In this document: piece by piece, positions 17,291 to 25,293 of the stretch | Layout of the letters: the number at the start of each line of letters is the position of its first letter | How positions within the stretch are numbered: position 1 is the stretch's first letter | From: Streptomyces fildesensis | Lineage (GTDB): Bacteria; Actinomycetota; Actinomycetes; Streptomycetales; Streptomycetaceae | Reading direction: 5' to 3' | Assembly: GCF_016107395.1 (NCBI RefSeq) | Contig: NZ_JAAIKO010000003.1 | Coordinates: 248,001 to 312,000 of the forward strand | Length of the DNA: 64,000 bases | Made by a program: the position numbers and the translations under genes | The notes under the pieces: model-generated | What the model saw: the letters and a program-made list of their open reading frames with translations, nothing else | Databases searched by the model: none | What the model was told of the DNA's origin: nothing

Positions 17291-17334
17291 GTGTGCCCTC
17301 TGACGTGGTGGATCAGCCGCATCAGGGGGCACAC
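17291..17334 (+). terminator. hairpin terminator after the FtsX permease
   Basis: GTGTGCCCTCTGA (17291-17303) pairs with TCAGGGGGCACAC (17322-17334) over 13 bp with a single G-T pair and an 18-nt loop. Confidence 0.7.
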
Positions 17335-17351
17335 CTTCAGGAGAACGCAGT

Positions 17352-17915
17352 GTGCGAGAGAATGGCGGCATGGAGATGCCGATGAACGAACGGTCGCAGG
17401 AGAGCCCGCAGGTCCTGATCGTGGGACCGGACGGAATGGCGCTCGGCGGCACCCCTGGCGGCGGCGAGGAATCGCGCGAGGTCCCGGTGACAGACATGGT
17501 GGAACAGCCGGCGAAGGTCATGCGTATCGGCAGCATGATCAAGCAGCTTCTGGAAGAAGTGCGGCAGGCGCCGCTCGACGAGGCGAGCCGCGTTCGTCTC
17601 AAGGAGATCCACGCCAGTTCCGTCAAGGAACTGGAGGACGGTCTCGCGCCCGAGCTGGTGGAGGAGCTGGAACGGCTCTCGCTGCCTTTCAACGACGACT
17701 CGATCCCGACCGAGGCCGAGCTGCGCATCGCCCAGGCGCAGCTGGTGGGCTGGCTGGAGGGCCTCTTCCACGGCATCCAGACGGCGCTGTTCGCCCAGCA
17801 GATGGCAGCCAGGGCTCAGCTGGAGCAGATGCGCCGCGCCCTCCCGCCGGGCGTGGGCGGGCACGAGGAGGACGAGGGCGGCCACCCGGGCGCCCGCTCC
17901 GGCCCGTACCTCTAG
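17352..17915 (+). CDS. bpa: bacterial proteasome activator Bpa (DUF2587)
   Basis: 187 residues. This ATP-independent ring-forming factor opens the 20S proteasome gate. It has the Bpa core of four helices (about residues 50-160: VTDMVEQPAKVMRIGSMIKQ, then LRIAQAQLVGWLEGLFHGIQ) and ends in S-G-P-Y-L, equivalent to the C-terminal GQYL tail with which mycobacterial Bpa docks into the proteasome. The GTG start has an AGGAGA SD 7 nt upstream; an ATG at 17370 is an alternative. The last codons and the stop lie in the first unit of a 16-bp tandem repeat. Confidence 0.88.
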   Translation: MRENGGMEMPMNERSQESPQVLIVGPDGMALGGTPGGGEESREVPVTDMVEQPAKVMRIGSMIKQLLEEVRQAPLDEASRVRLKEIHASSVKELEDGLAPELVEELERLSLPFNDDSIPTEAELRIAQAQLVGWLEGLFHGIQTALFAQQMAARAQLEQMRRALPPGVGGHEEDEGGHPGARSGPYL

Positions 17916-17966
17916 GAACCCGTACCTCGAGGAACCCGTGCCTCCGGGAACCCGTACCTCTAGGAA
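17903..17966 (+). repeat. four tandem copies of a 16-bp unit overlapping the bpa stop
   Basis: The unit CCCGTACCTCTAGGAA is repeated at 17903, 17919, 17935 and 17951 with 0-3 changes, followed by a partial CCCG. The first unit encodes the last three residues (PYL) and the TAG stop of bpa; the others are downstream copies. Confidence 0.9.
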
Positions 17967-17989
17967 CCCGGGAATCACCGACAGGTAAC

Positions 17990-18032
17990 CGCGGAGGGCC
18001 CGGCACACATCATGTGTGCCGGGCCCTCCGCG
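17990..18032. terminator. bidirectional terminator between bpa and kinase gene
   Basis: A perfect 20-bp stem (GGAGGGCCCGGCACACA at its core) with a 3-nt TCA loop lies between two convergent genes. Confidence 0.88.
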
Positions 18033-18051
18033 TACTGCCGCTACGGCCGGA

Positions 18052-19779
18052 TCAGCTGGCGCCCTTGCCGGTGGAGACCCAGATGGTGATCTTGCTGGCG
18101 TCGTTCTTCCACGTGACGTTGTAGTCGGCCAGCGCCTTGGGCGTCTGGTCGACGACGGCGCCCTTGCCCCACTGCTGCTCGTTCGTGTACTTCACCGTGT
18201 ACTTCCAACCGGCGGCCTTCAGGCAGGCCTCGACGGAGTCCCGGTACTTGGTGTTGAACTGCGGGAACAGGACCATGTTCGGGTCCGTGTTGGTGAAGCC
18301 CTGGGTGGCCCCGGTGCACGCCGACGACTCCAGCGTCCGGGTCTTGTCGCCCTCGACGACTCCGCCGGGGTTCGCGGTCGACGGCGAGGTCCCGCCGCTG
18401 GAGGCACCCGGCGCGTACTGGCTGGAGGACGTGGACGGGGAGGCGGTGTCGTTGCCCTTGCCGGCGGTGTCGTCCGAGCCGCCCCCCTTCATCTTGACGA
18501 TCAGGCCGACGATCAGGCAGATGGCGACCACCGCCACCGCGGCGCCGATCAGGACGGTCCGGCTCGACCGGCCGCCGCCGTTGCCCCCGCCACCGGGTCC
18601 GCCGGAGACCGTGCCGGGCTGCATCGGGTACCCGGCCGTCGGAGCAGGCGTCCGGTACTGCGGCGCCTGCTGCTGGACCTGCTGCGGGTAGCCGTAAGCG
18701 GCCGGGGTCGCGGGCGCCGGGGTGCTCGGGCCGTAGGCGCTGTGCTGCGGCGAAGGCGTCTGGTACGGGCTGTGGACGTTCGGCGGCGGGGTGTGCAGCG
18801 CGCCCTGGGCGGGCGGGAAGACCGTCGCGGAGACGCCCTCGCCGCGGCCGCGGGCGTGCGGGCCCTCGCCGATGATCAGCGGGGTGGCGCCGGCCTGCGT
18901 CGAGGCGCCGACCCGCTCCAGCTCGTCGTGCATCGCGTCCGCGGTCGGGAAGCGCTCCGCCGGGTTCTTCTTCAGGGCCCGCGCGATCAGCGCGTCGATG
19001 CCGGGGGTGATCGCCCGGTTGAACTGGGACGGTGCGGGCGGGATCTCCTGCACGTGCTGGTACGCCATGCCCAGCGGCGAGTCCGACTCGAAGGGGATCC
19101 GGCCGGTCGTCAGCTCGAAGAGCATGCAGCCGACGGAGTACAGGTCGGACCGCTCGTCGACGCCGCGGCCCAGCGCCTGCTCGGGCGACAGGTACTGCGG
19201 GGTGCCGACGACCATGCCGGTCTGCGTCATCGACGTCACGCCGGACTGCATGGCCCGGGCGATGCCGAAGTCCATGACCTTGACCACGCCACGCTTGGTC
19301 ACCATCACGTTGCCGGGCTTGATGTCGCGGTGCACCAGGCCCATCTCGTGACTGACCGCGAGGGCCGCCAGCACATCGCCGGTGATCTTCAGTGCCTTCT
19401 CGGCCGGCATCGCGCCGTACTGCGCGATGTCCTCGGCCAGCACCACGTTGAGCGGCTTGCCCTCGACGTACTCCATGACGATGTACGGGACCATCGCGCC
19501 GTCGAGGGTGTCCTCGCCGGAGTCGAAGACCGAGACGATGTTGGTGTGGTTCAGTTTGGCCACAGCTTGCGCCTCGCGGCGGAACCGCTCACGGAAGGAC
19601 TGTTCGTTCCCCAGGCTCGTGTGCAGTGTCTTGACGGCGACCGGGCGGTCCAGCACCGTGTCGTGTCCCAGGTGCACCGATGCCATGCCGCCCTCGCCGA
19701 GGAGATCGCGCAGCACATAGCGACCGCCTCCGACCGAGCGACCCGCGTAATCGGTCTGCGCGCCGTCCCCGCTGCTCAT
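18052..19779 (-). CDS. membrane Ser/Thr protein kinase (PknB-like) with one PASTA-like domain
   Basis: 575 residues. The kinase domain fills about residues 20-280: glycine loop LGEGGMASV, VAVK lysine, HRDIKPGN catalytic loop, DFG, and GTPQYLSPEQ. A Pro/Gln/Tyr-rich juxtamembrane linker follows (about 300-400), a membrane helix at about 406-428, a Ser/Thr-rich spacer, and an outer C-terminal domain of about 70 residues with the form of one PASTA unit (GAVVDQTPKALADYNVTW) and two cysteines. One PASTA domain is fewer than in true PknB. It is divergent from a second kinase gene across a 210-bp gap. Confidence 0.92.
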   Translation of the reverse strand: MSSGDGAQTDYAGRSVGGGRYVLRDLLGEGGMASVHLGHDTVLDRPVAVKTLHTSLGNEQSFRERFRREAQAVAKLNHTNIVSVFDSGEDTLDGAMVPYIVMEYVEGKPLNVVLAEDIAQYGAMPAEKALKITGDVLAALAVSHEMGLVHRDIKPGNVMVTKRGVVKVMDFGIARAMQSGVTSMTQTGMVVGTPQYLSPEQALGRGVDERSDLYSVGCMLFELTTGRIPFESDSPLGMAYQHVQEIPPAPSQFNRAITPGIDALIARALKKNPAERFPTADAMHDELERVGASTQAGATPLIIGEGPHARGRGEGVSATVFPPAQGALHTPPPNVHSPYQTPSPQHSAYGPSTPAPATPAAYGYPQQVQQQAPQYRTPAPTAGYPMQPGTVSGGPGGGGNGGGRSSRTVLIGAAVAVVAICLIVGLIVKMKGGGSDDTAGKGNDTASPSTSSSQYAPGASSGGTSPSTANPGGVVEGDKTRTLESSACTGATQGFTNTDPNMVLFPQFNTKYRDSVEACLKAAGWKYTVKYTNEQQWGKGAVVDQTPKALADYNVTWKNDASKITIWVSTGKGAS

Positions 19780-19989
19780 CTGTACCGCTTCCCCCTAGAG
19801 AGGGCCCATCGGCCCGCCGGCTTGCCCGCCAAGTCTGGCTTATCGCGCGGGCACGTCAAGTTCGTTGACCATCTCGTCACCTGATGCGCATCGGGCCCAT
19901 ACATGAGCGGCCCGGCACCGTCCCCGGAGACGGTAGCGTGGCCGACCAGAAAACCTGTAAGGCGAGGCACCAAGCGACGGCGAGGACTG
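19780..19989. promoter_or_regulatory. divergent promoter region between two Ser/Thr kinases
   Basis: 210 bp between the kinase starts. I see no clear palindrome. The rightward kinase may start at 19903, which would shorten the gap to 123 bp. Confidence 0.4.
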
Positions 19990-21543
19990 ATGGTCGACCC
20001 CCATGAGACGACCGCAGGAACCGGAGCGTCCGATTCGCCCGAATTGTGGGGCGCGCAAGGGATGGTCGGTGACGGCCGTTACCGGCTGACCTACCGGCTG
20101 GGACGCGGCGGAATGGCCGAGGTCTTCGCGGCCGAGGACGTACGGCTGGGCCGGATCGTGGCGATCAAGCTGCTGCGCTCCGATCTGGCGGAGGACCCGG
20201 TCTCCAAGGCGCGCTTCACCCGCGAGGCACAGTCGGTCGCCGGGCTGAACCACCATGCCGTGGTCGCGGTGTACGACTCGGGCGAGGACCGCACCCCCAC
20301 CGGCACGGTCCCCTACATCGTCATGGAGCTGGTCGACGGGCACACCATCCGCGACCTGCTGACCGGCGCCGAGGCGCCGCCCATCGACCAGGCGCTGATC
20401 ATCATCTCCGGTGTGCTGGAGGCGCTCGCCTACAGCCACCAGCACGGCATCGTGCACCGTGACATCAAGCCGGCCAACGTCATCATCACCAACGCCGGCG
20501 CCGTCAAGGTCATGGACTTCGGCATCGCCCGCGCGCTGCACGGCGCGGCCAGCACCATGACGCAGACCGGCATGGTCATGGGCACCCCGCAGTACCTCTC
20601 CCCCGAGCAGGCGCTCGGCAAGGCGGTCGACTACCGCTCCGACCTGTACGCGACCGGCTGCATGCTCTACGAGCTGCTGGCGCTGCGGCCGCCCTTCACC
20701 GGTGAGACGCCGCTGTCCGTGGTCTACCAGCACGTGCAGGACGAACCGCAGGTGCCGTCCACGGTCAGCGACCGGGTGCCGCCGGAGCTCGACGGTATGG
20801 TGCTGCGCGCGCTCGCCAAGCACCCGGACGACCGGTTCCAGAGCGCCGAGGAGATGCGCGGCGTCGTGCAGTACGCGCTGCACATGCTCCAGGAGCAGGG
20901 CGGCTGGAACAACGTCTGGGACACCGGCGTCGTGCCGCACTCGGCCCCGGTCACCCCGCCGGCGGGCACCGGCATGGGCTCCGGCCCGACGATCGGGCGG
21001 CAGGGCAACAGCACCACGGCGGAGTTCAGCCGGCCGGTGATGCTGGGCGCGTCCGGTGGCGGAGCGGACGAGACGCGCGGCTACCACGAGCCGCAGCACG
21101 GTGGCGGCGGCCGGGGCAACAAGTGGCTCAAGCCGGTGCTCTTCGTGCTGGCCGCGGTGCTGGCCGTCTCGATGGGCGTGTACTTCGCCGTCGGGCAGGC
21201 GGGGAACAAGAAGGACCCGGGCCAGGACGTGGCGCCGCCGAGCTCACAGAGCTCGCAGGACCAGAGCTCCGCGCCGAGCCAGGACACCTCCACGGATCCG
21301 AACCAGGGCGACGGGGGCATCACGCAGCCGCCAACGACGACGCCGTCCCACCGGCCGACGCGCACCACCTCACCGACGCCCACGGAGACGCAGACCGAGA
21401 CGCAGACGGAGTCTCCGTCCGAGTCCCCGTCCGAGTCCCCCTCGGCGTCGTCCGACCCGCCGACGAAGGACCCGACGACGCCTCAGGGCACCCCGTCGAC
21501 CGCCCCCGGCGGCAACAACAACGGCAAGCCCGGCACCGGCTGA
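19990..21543 (+). CDS. membrane Ser/Thr protein kinase without PASTA domain
   Basis: 517 residues. Kinase domain near residues 20-275 with LGRGGMAEV, VAIK, HRDIKPAN, DFG and GTPQYLSPEQ all intact. A linker leads to a membrane helix at about 383-403 (VLFVLAAVLAVSMGVYFAVG) and an outer tail of ~110 residues made only of Ser, Thr, Pro, Gln, Glu and Gly, including TETQTETQTESPSESPSESP. The tail has no sensory fold, so the signal must be received otherwise or the tail is a wall probe. The ATG at MVDPHETT was chosen; a start at 19903 would add 29 residues. Confidence 0.9.
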   Translation: MVDPHETTAGTGASDSPELWGAQGMVGDGRYRLTYRLGRGGMAEVFAAEDVRLGRIVAIKLLRSDLAEDPVSKARFTREAQSVAGLNHHAVVAVYDSGEDRTPTGTVPYIVMELVDGHTIRDLLTGAEAPPIDQALIIISGVLEALAYSHQHGIVHRDIKPANVIITNAGAVKVMDFGIARALHGAASTMTQTGMVMGTPQYLSPEQALGKAVDYRSDLYATGCMLYELLALRPPFTGETPLSVVYQHVQDEPQVPSTVSDRVPPELDGMVLRALAKHPDDRFQSAEEMRGVVQYALHMLQEQGGWNNVWDTGVVPHSAPVTPPAGTGMGSGPTIGRQGNSTTAEFSRPVMLGASGGGADETRGYHEPQHGGGGRGNKWLKPVLFVLAAVLAVSMGVYFAVGQAGNKKDPGQDVAPPSSQSSQDQSSAPSQDTSTDPNQGDGGITQPPTTTPSHRPTRTTSPTPTETQTETQTESPSESPSESPSASSDPPTKDPTTPQGTPSTAPGGNNNGKPGTG

Positions 21544-21550
21544 CCGGGCC

Positions 21551-21594
21551 GCGTTCACCGGCCCCGGCCCCGCGGCCGGTCAGCCGGTGAACGC
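21551..21594. terminator. inverted repeat between convergent kinase and phosphotransferase
   Basis: GCGTTCACCGG (21551-21561) and CCGGTGAACGC (21584-21594) form a perfect 11-bp stem around a GC-rich inner hairpin. The right arm lies in the last codons of the leftward gene. Confidence 0.7.
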
Positions 21595-22614
21595 GTCGCT
21601 GACCGCCTCGTACTCGCGGGTCCACCACACCGCGAGCGCGGAGGACGCCGGGAAGAGCGGGTCGGAGCGCCGGTCGCGCTCCTGGTAGCGCCAGCGCAGC
21701 ATCCAGAAGTCGTTCAGGCGCTCCCACCAGACCCGGTGCACCGCCGCGGCCATCTCCTGGGCGGCCGTCCCGGCCGCGAGCCGGTAGGCGCGCGCGTAGG
21801 GCCGCACCTTCGCCAGGTCGAGCTTCCCGTCACCCGGCCGGACGAAGAAGATCGCGGCGGCCCGTACCGCCTCCTCCGCGCGCGGCTGCACGCCGAGCCG
21901 GTCCCAGTCGACGATGGCGACGGGTTCGTCCCCGCGGTAGAGCAGGTTCAGCGGGTGGAAGTCGCCGTGCACCCAGCCGGTGGCGGGCCCGTCCGGGGCG
22001 GGCGGGCGGCGATGGGCGTGCCGTTCCAGCAGGGTGCGGCGCTCCAGCAGCCGGTGCTCGGCCAGCTCGTCGAAGGTCTCGCGCGGCTCGTGCGCGTGGG
22101 CGAGGTCCAGCAGCTCGTCGATGAGCGCGTACGTCCGCCCGGGGTCGGCGCTGGGATGCGCGACCCGGTCCGCCTCCGGCGGGGGCTGTACGCGGGCCAG
22201 GCCGGCGTGCACATGGCCGAGGAGAGCGCCGAGGCGCCGGGACTGGGCGGCGGTCAGCTCGGTGCCCTCCCGGTGCCGGCCCTCGACCCACGGGTAGAGC
22301 GCGTAGCAGCGCCCGCCGACGACGGCGACGGTCCGGCCCTCGGTGTCGGCGACCGGGGCGGCGACGGGCAGCCCGAGGCCGTCCAGGAGCAGGGTCGCGC
22401 GGTGCTGGCGGGCGATGACGGCGGCGTCCGCGGTGTCCGGCGCGACGTAGTGCTTGAGGAAGAACCGGCCGCGGGTGGTCGCCAGCCGGTAGCCGCGGTT
22501 CAGCAGTCCCTGGGGGACCGGATGGCAGGCCAGTGGGGTGCCGGCGCCCTCGTAACGGCGCAGCAGTGTGCCGAGCGTGCGCTCAGCGAGCAGCTCCGTC
22601 GCCGTGCCCGTCAC
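21580..22614 (-). CDS. APH-family small-molecule phosphotransferase
   Basis: 344 residues with the aminoglycoside phosphotransferase/choline kinase fold: the catalytic loop VHGDFHPLNLL near residue 217 and the Mg-binding IVDWDRLG near residue 237. The N-terminal lobe has FFLKHYV as the ATP lysine strand. Members phosphorylate aminoglycosides, homoserine or choline-like molecules. It resembles the CotS/HSK2-like group without a clear substrate. It follows a PNPOx-like gene by 15 bp on the same strand. Confidence 0.82.
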   Translation of the reverse strand: MTGTATELLAERTLGTLLRRYEGAGTPLACHPVPQGLLNRGYRLATTRGRFFLKHYVAPDTADAAVIARQHRATLLLDGLGLPVAAPVADTEGRTVAVVGGRCYALYPWVEGRHREGTELTAAQSRRLGALLGHVHAGLARVQPPPEADRVAHPSADPGRTYALIDELLDLAHAHEPRETFDELAEHRLLERRTLLERHAHRRPPAPDGPATGWVHGDFHPLNLLYRGDEPVAIVDWDRLGVQPRAEEAVRAAAIFFVRPGDGKLDLAKVRPYARAYRLAAGTAAQEMAAAVHRVWWERLNDFWMLRWRYQERDRRSDPLFPASSALAVWWTREYEAVSDAFTG

Positions 22615-22629
22615 CCGGGAAATCGTAGA

Positions 22630-23046
22630 TCACGCGGCGTGCAGCTCCGGCCACCCTGCGACACCCTTCACGAACTGGACGTCCACGAACTGCGGGTCGA
22701 TCCGCAGATGGACCGGATCGAAGGCCTGCTCGTCCACGAACGAGGGAAGCGGTCCGAAGATCTCGTCCGCGCTGTCGGGTGCCGGGATGACGCGGGCGGT
22801 GCCGGTGAGGTGCACGGCCCAGATGGAGTCCGTGGCCGTGTTCAGGTTGTCGGCCTGGTAGCCGACGACGGAGCCGTCGCAGGCGCCGTGTATGTCCCAG
22901 CCGCGGTGTACGCGGATCAGCACGTGGTCGTCCACCACGACGTGCCGGGCGACGGCGATGTACGGCATGGCGTGGCGCGAGAGGGCCAGGCGTCCGTAGC
23001 GGACGGCGGCCACGAGCTCGAGCGTGCGTCGTTCTTGGGGGGACAT
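22630..23046 (-). CDS. pyridoxamine 5'-phosphate oxidase-like flavin/deazaflavin-binding protein
   Basis: 138 residues with the split-barrel order of the PNPOx-like family: GRLALSRHAMPYIAVARHVVV, a strand with VLIRVHRGWDI, then VVGYQADNLN and VHLTGTARVI. Streptomyces holds many such FMN- or F420-binding oxidoreductases, and the substrate is not predictable. It is the first gene of a leftward pair with the phosphotransferase. Confidence 0.78.
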   Translation of the reverse strand: MSPQERRTLELVAAVRYGRLALSRHAMPYIAVARHVVVDDHVLIRVHRGWDIHGACDGSVVGYQADNLNTATDSIWAVHLTGTARVIPAPDSADEIFGPLPSFVDEQAFDPVHLRIDPQFVDVQFVKGVAGWPELHAA

Positions 23047-23179
23047 CTCTCCACTGTGGCGTTCGGCGGGCGGGACGGGACAGGGGCGGCGGCCCCCGAT
23101 CGGCAGGGTCCTTGGTCCCTGGCGCCGCGGGGGGCGGCTGCGCGGGTCCTGGAGCGCCGGCCGGGCGCCCCGGGCGGCC

Positions 23180-23863
23180 TCAGCGCTGCTGGTTCTCCTC
23201 CGCGTGCATCCTGGCGACGTAGGCGGCCGCCTGGGTCCTGCGCTCCATGCCGAGCTTGGAGAGCAGCGAGGAGACGTAGTTCTTGACCGTCTTCTCCGCG
23301 AGGTGCAGCTTCTCGCCGATCTGCCGGTTGGTGTGGCCCTCGCCGATCAGGTCGAGGATCTTCTTCTCCTGCTCGGTCAGGCCGGCGAGCCGGTCGTCGC
23401 CCTTGTCCGCGCCGTGCCGCAGCCGCTCCAGCACCCGGGCGGTCGCGACGGGGTCCAGCAGCGACTTCCCGGCGGCGACGTCACGGACGGCGCTGACCAG
23501 GTCCGTCCCCCGGATGGCCTTGAGGACGTAACCCGCCGCGCCGGCCATGATCGCGTCGAACAGCGCCTCGTCGTCGGCGAACGAGGTCAGCATCAGGCAC
23601 GTGATGTGCGGATCGCCGGACCGGACCTCCCGGCAGACCTCGACGCCGCTGCCGTCGGGCAGCCGGACGTCCAGGACCGCGACGTCGGGGCGGGTGGCGG
23701 GGATCCGGGTGAGGGCCTCGGCGGCCGTGCCGGCCTCACCGACGATCTGGATATCGGTCTCTATGGAGAGCAGCTCATGGACGCCCCGACGGACCACTTC
23801 GTGGTCATCGAGGAGGAAAACGCGGATTTTTCCGTCTTCGATCACGAATCGAGCATCGCACAC
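23180..23863 (-). CDS. orphan NarL/LuxR-type response regulator
   Basis: 227 residues. Receiver domain with acidic pair D19/D20, phosphoacceptor D65 (VAVLDVRLPD) and the VLKA lysine; C-terminal LuxR helix-turn-helix (LTEQEKKILDLIGEGHTNRQ, then AEKTVKNYVSSLLSKLGM). The DNA-binding part resembles DevR/DosR. No histidine kinase lies next to it. From memory it matches the S. coelicolor orphan regulator next to bkdA, which was reported to be phosphorylated by an unlinked kinase and to affect antibiotic production. The GTG start has a GGAG SD 8 nt upstream. Confidence 0.9.
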   Translation of the reverse strand: MCDARFVIEDGKIRVFLLDDHEVVRRGVHELLSIETDIQIVGEAGTAAEALTRIPATRPDVAVLDVRLPDGSGVEVCREVRSGDPHITCLMLTSFADDEALFDAIMAGAAGYVLKAIRGTDLVSAVRDVAAGKSLLDPVATARVLERLRHGADKGDDRLAGLTEQEKKILDLIGEGHTNRQIGEKLHLAEKTVKNYVSSLLSKLGMERRTQAAAYVARMHAEENQQR

Positions 23864-24154
23864 GATTCGATCTCCAGACCTCTTACGCCATTTCGATCCG
23901 CGAGATACCGTTCCTCTGTCCCGGTGGCCTGCGACAACGCCTATTTACTAGGTAATCCAAGCAAAACCGCAGGTAGGACGCCTTCGCGCGATTGCGGATG
24001 TAGTAGGTAACGTCTTTCTTGCAGGCCACTTGCCGGGGCACTGTCACGCCTGGCTCGGCCATGCCGCACATACCCCGTGCGCCGCGTCGACACCAGGTGA
24101 GCCGCAACTGGCCTCCCGGCGGATCCCGGGGGCCGGACAGACGGAGGAGCGAAC
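23864..24154. promoter_or_regulatory. divergent region between response regulator and second bkd operon
   Basis: 291 bp without a gene. The middle is AT-rich and holds two near-identical decamers, TACTAGGTAA (23946-23955) and TAGTAGGTAA (24001-24010), 55 bp apart. The first sits in a TTAC-TAG-GTAA inverted repeat. These are candidate operator sites. The last 60 bp before bkdA are GC-rich and end in a GGAGGAGC SD. Confidence 0.5.
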
Positions 24155-25291
24155 GTGAGCGTGAAGAGCACTGCCGCGCGGAGGACTACCCGCGGCGGCG
24201 CGAAGCGCCGTGGGGGCGAGCCCGAGCTCGTACAGCTGTTGACCCCCGAGGGCAAGCGCGTCGAGCACAGCGAGTACTCCATCGACCTGACCCCGGACGA
24301 GCTGCGTGGCCTGTACCGCGACATGGTGCTGACCCGCCGTTTCGATGCCGAGGCGATCACACTGCAGCGGCAGGGCGAGCTGGGCCTGTGGGCCTCGCTC
24401 CTCGGCCAGGAGGCGGCACAGATCGGATCGGGACGGGCCACCCGTCCGGACGACTACGTCTTCCCGACCTACCGTGAACACGGTGTGGCCTGGACCCGCG
24501 ATGTGGACCCGCTGAACCTGCTGGGCATGTTCCGCGGGGTCAATCACGGTGGATGGGACCCCAACGAGAACAATTTCCACCTGTACACGATCGTCATCGG
24601 CTCGCAGACGCTGCACGCGACCGGTTACGCGATGGGTGTCGCCAAGGACGGCGCGGACTCCGCCGTCATCGCCTATTTCGGCGACGGCGCCTCCAGCCAG
24701 GGCGATGTCGCGGAGGCCTTCACCTTCGCGGCCGTCTACAACGCCCCCGTGGTGTTCTTCTGCCAGAACAACCAGTGGGCGATCTCCGAGCCGACCGAGA
24801 AGCAGAGCCGGGTGCCGATCTACCAGCGCTCGGCCGGTTTCGGCTTCCCGGGCGTCCGGGTCGACGGCAATGACGTGCTGGCCGTGCTGGCCGTCACCAA
24901 GGCCGCCCTGGAGCGGGCCCGCACCGGCCAGGGGCCGATGCTCGTGGAGGCGTTCACCTACCGGATGGGCGCGCACACCACGACCGACGACCCCACCCGC
25001 TACCGCGCCGACGAGGAGCGCGAGCAGTGGGAGCTGAAGGACCCGATCCTGCGGCTGAAGACGTACCTGGAGGCCGAGGGCTTCGCCGACGAGGCGTACT
25101 ACGCCTCGATCGACAAGGAGAGCGACGCGCTCGCCAAGCGGGTGCGGGACGGTGTGCGCACCATGCCGAACCCCGACACCATGGCGATCTTCGAGAACGT
25201 CTACGCGGACGGGCACGCGCTCGTCGACGAGGAGCGCGCGCAGTTCGCCGAGTACCTCGCGTCGTTCGCCGACGAGACTGAGGGGCACTGA
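24155..25291 (+). CDS. bkdA: branched-chain 2-oxoacid dehydrogenase E1 alpha (copy B)
   Basis: 378 residues. The ThDP motif runs from FGDGASSQGDVAEA to CQNNQWAIS, with the phosphorylation-loop region MGAHTTTDDPTRYR. The basic N-terminus (AARRTTRGGAKRRGG) differs from that of copy A. The GTG has a GGAGGAGC SD 4 nt away. It is the first gene of a second complete operon, with only 2 bp to E1 beta. It is a diverged paralogue of the gene at 3446, not a recent duplicate. Confidence 0.94.
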   Translation: MSVKSTAARRTTRGGAKRRGGEPELVQLLTPEGKRVEHSEYSIDLTPDELRGLYRDMVLTRRFDAEAITLQRQGELGLWASLLGQEAAQIGSGRATRPDDYVFPTYREHGVAWTRDVDPLNLLGMFRGVNHGGWDPNENNFHLYTIVIGSQTLHATGYAMGVAKDGADSAVIAYFGDGASSQGDVAEAFTFAAVYNAPVVFFCQNNQWAISEPTEKQSRVPIYQRSAGFGFPGVRVDGNDVLAVLAVTKAALERARTGQGPMLVEAFTYRMGAHTTTDDPTRYRADEEREQWELKDPILRLKTYLEAEGFADEAYYASIDKESDALAKRVRDGVRTMPNPDTMAIFENVYADGHALVDEERAQFAEYLASFADETEGH

Positions 25292-25293
25292 CC

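Noticed and set aside
18016-19884. 622-residue open frame on the forward strand opposite the kinase gene
   Set aside because: It is an antisense shadow in high-GC DNA with Arg/Asp/Gly bias; the reverse strand carries a full kinase with all motifs.
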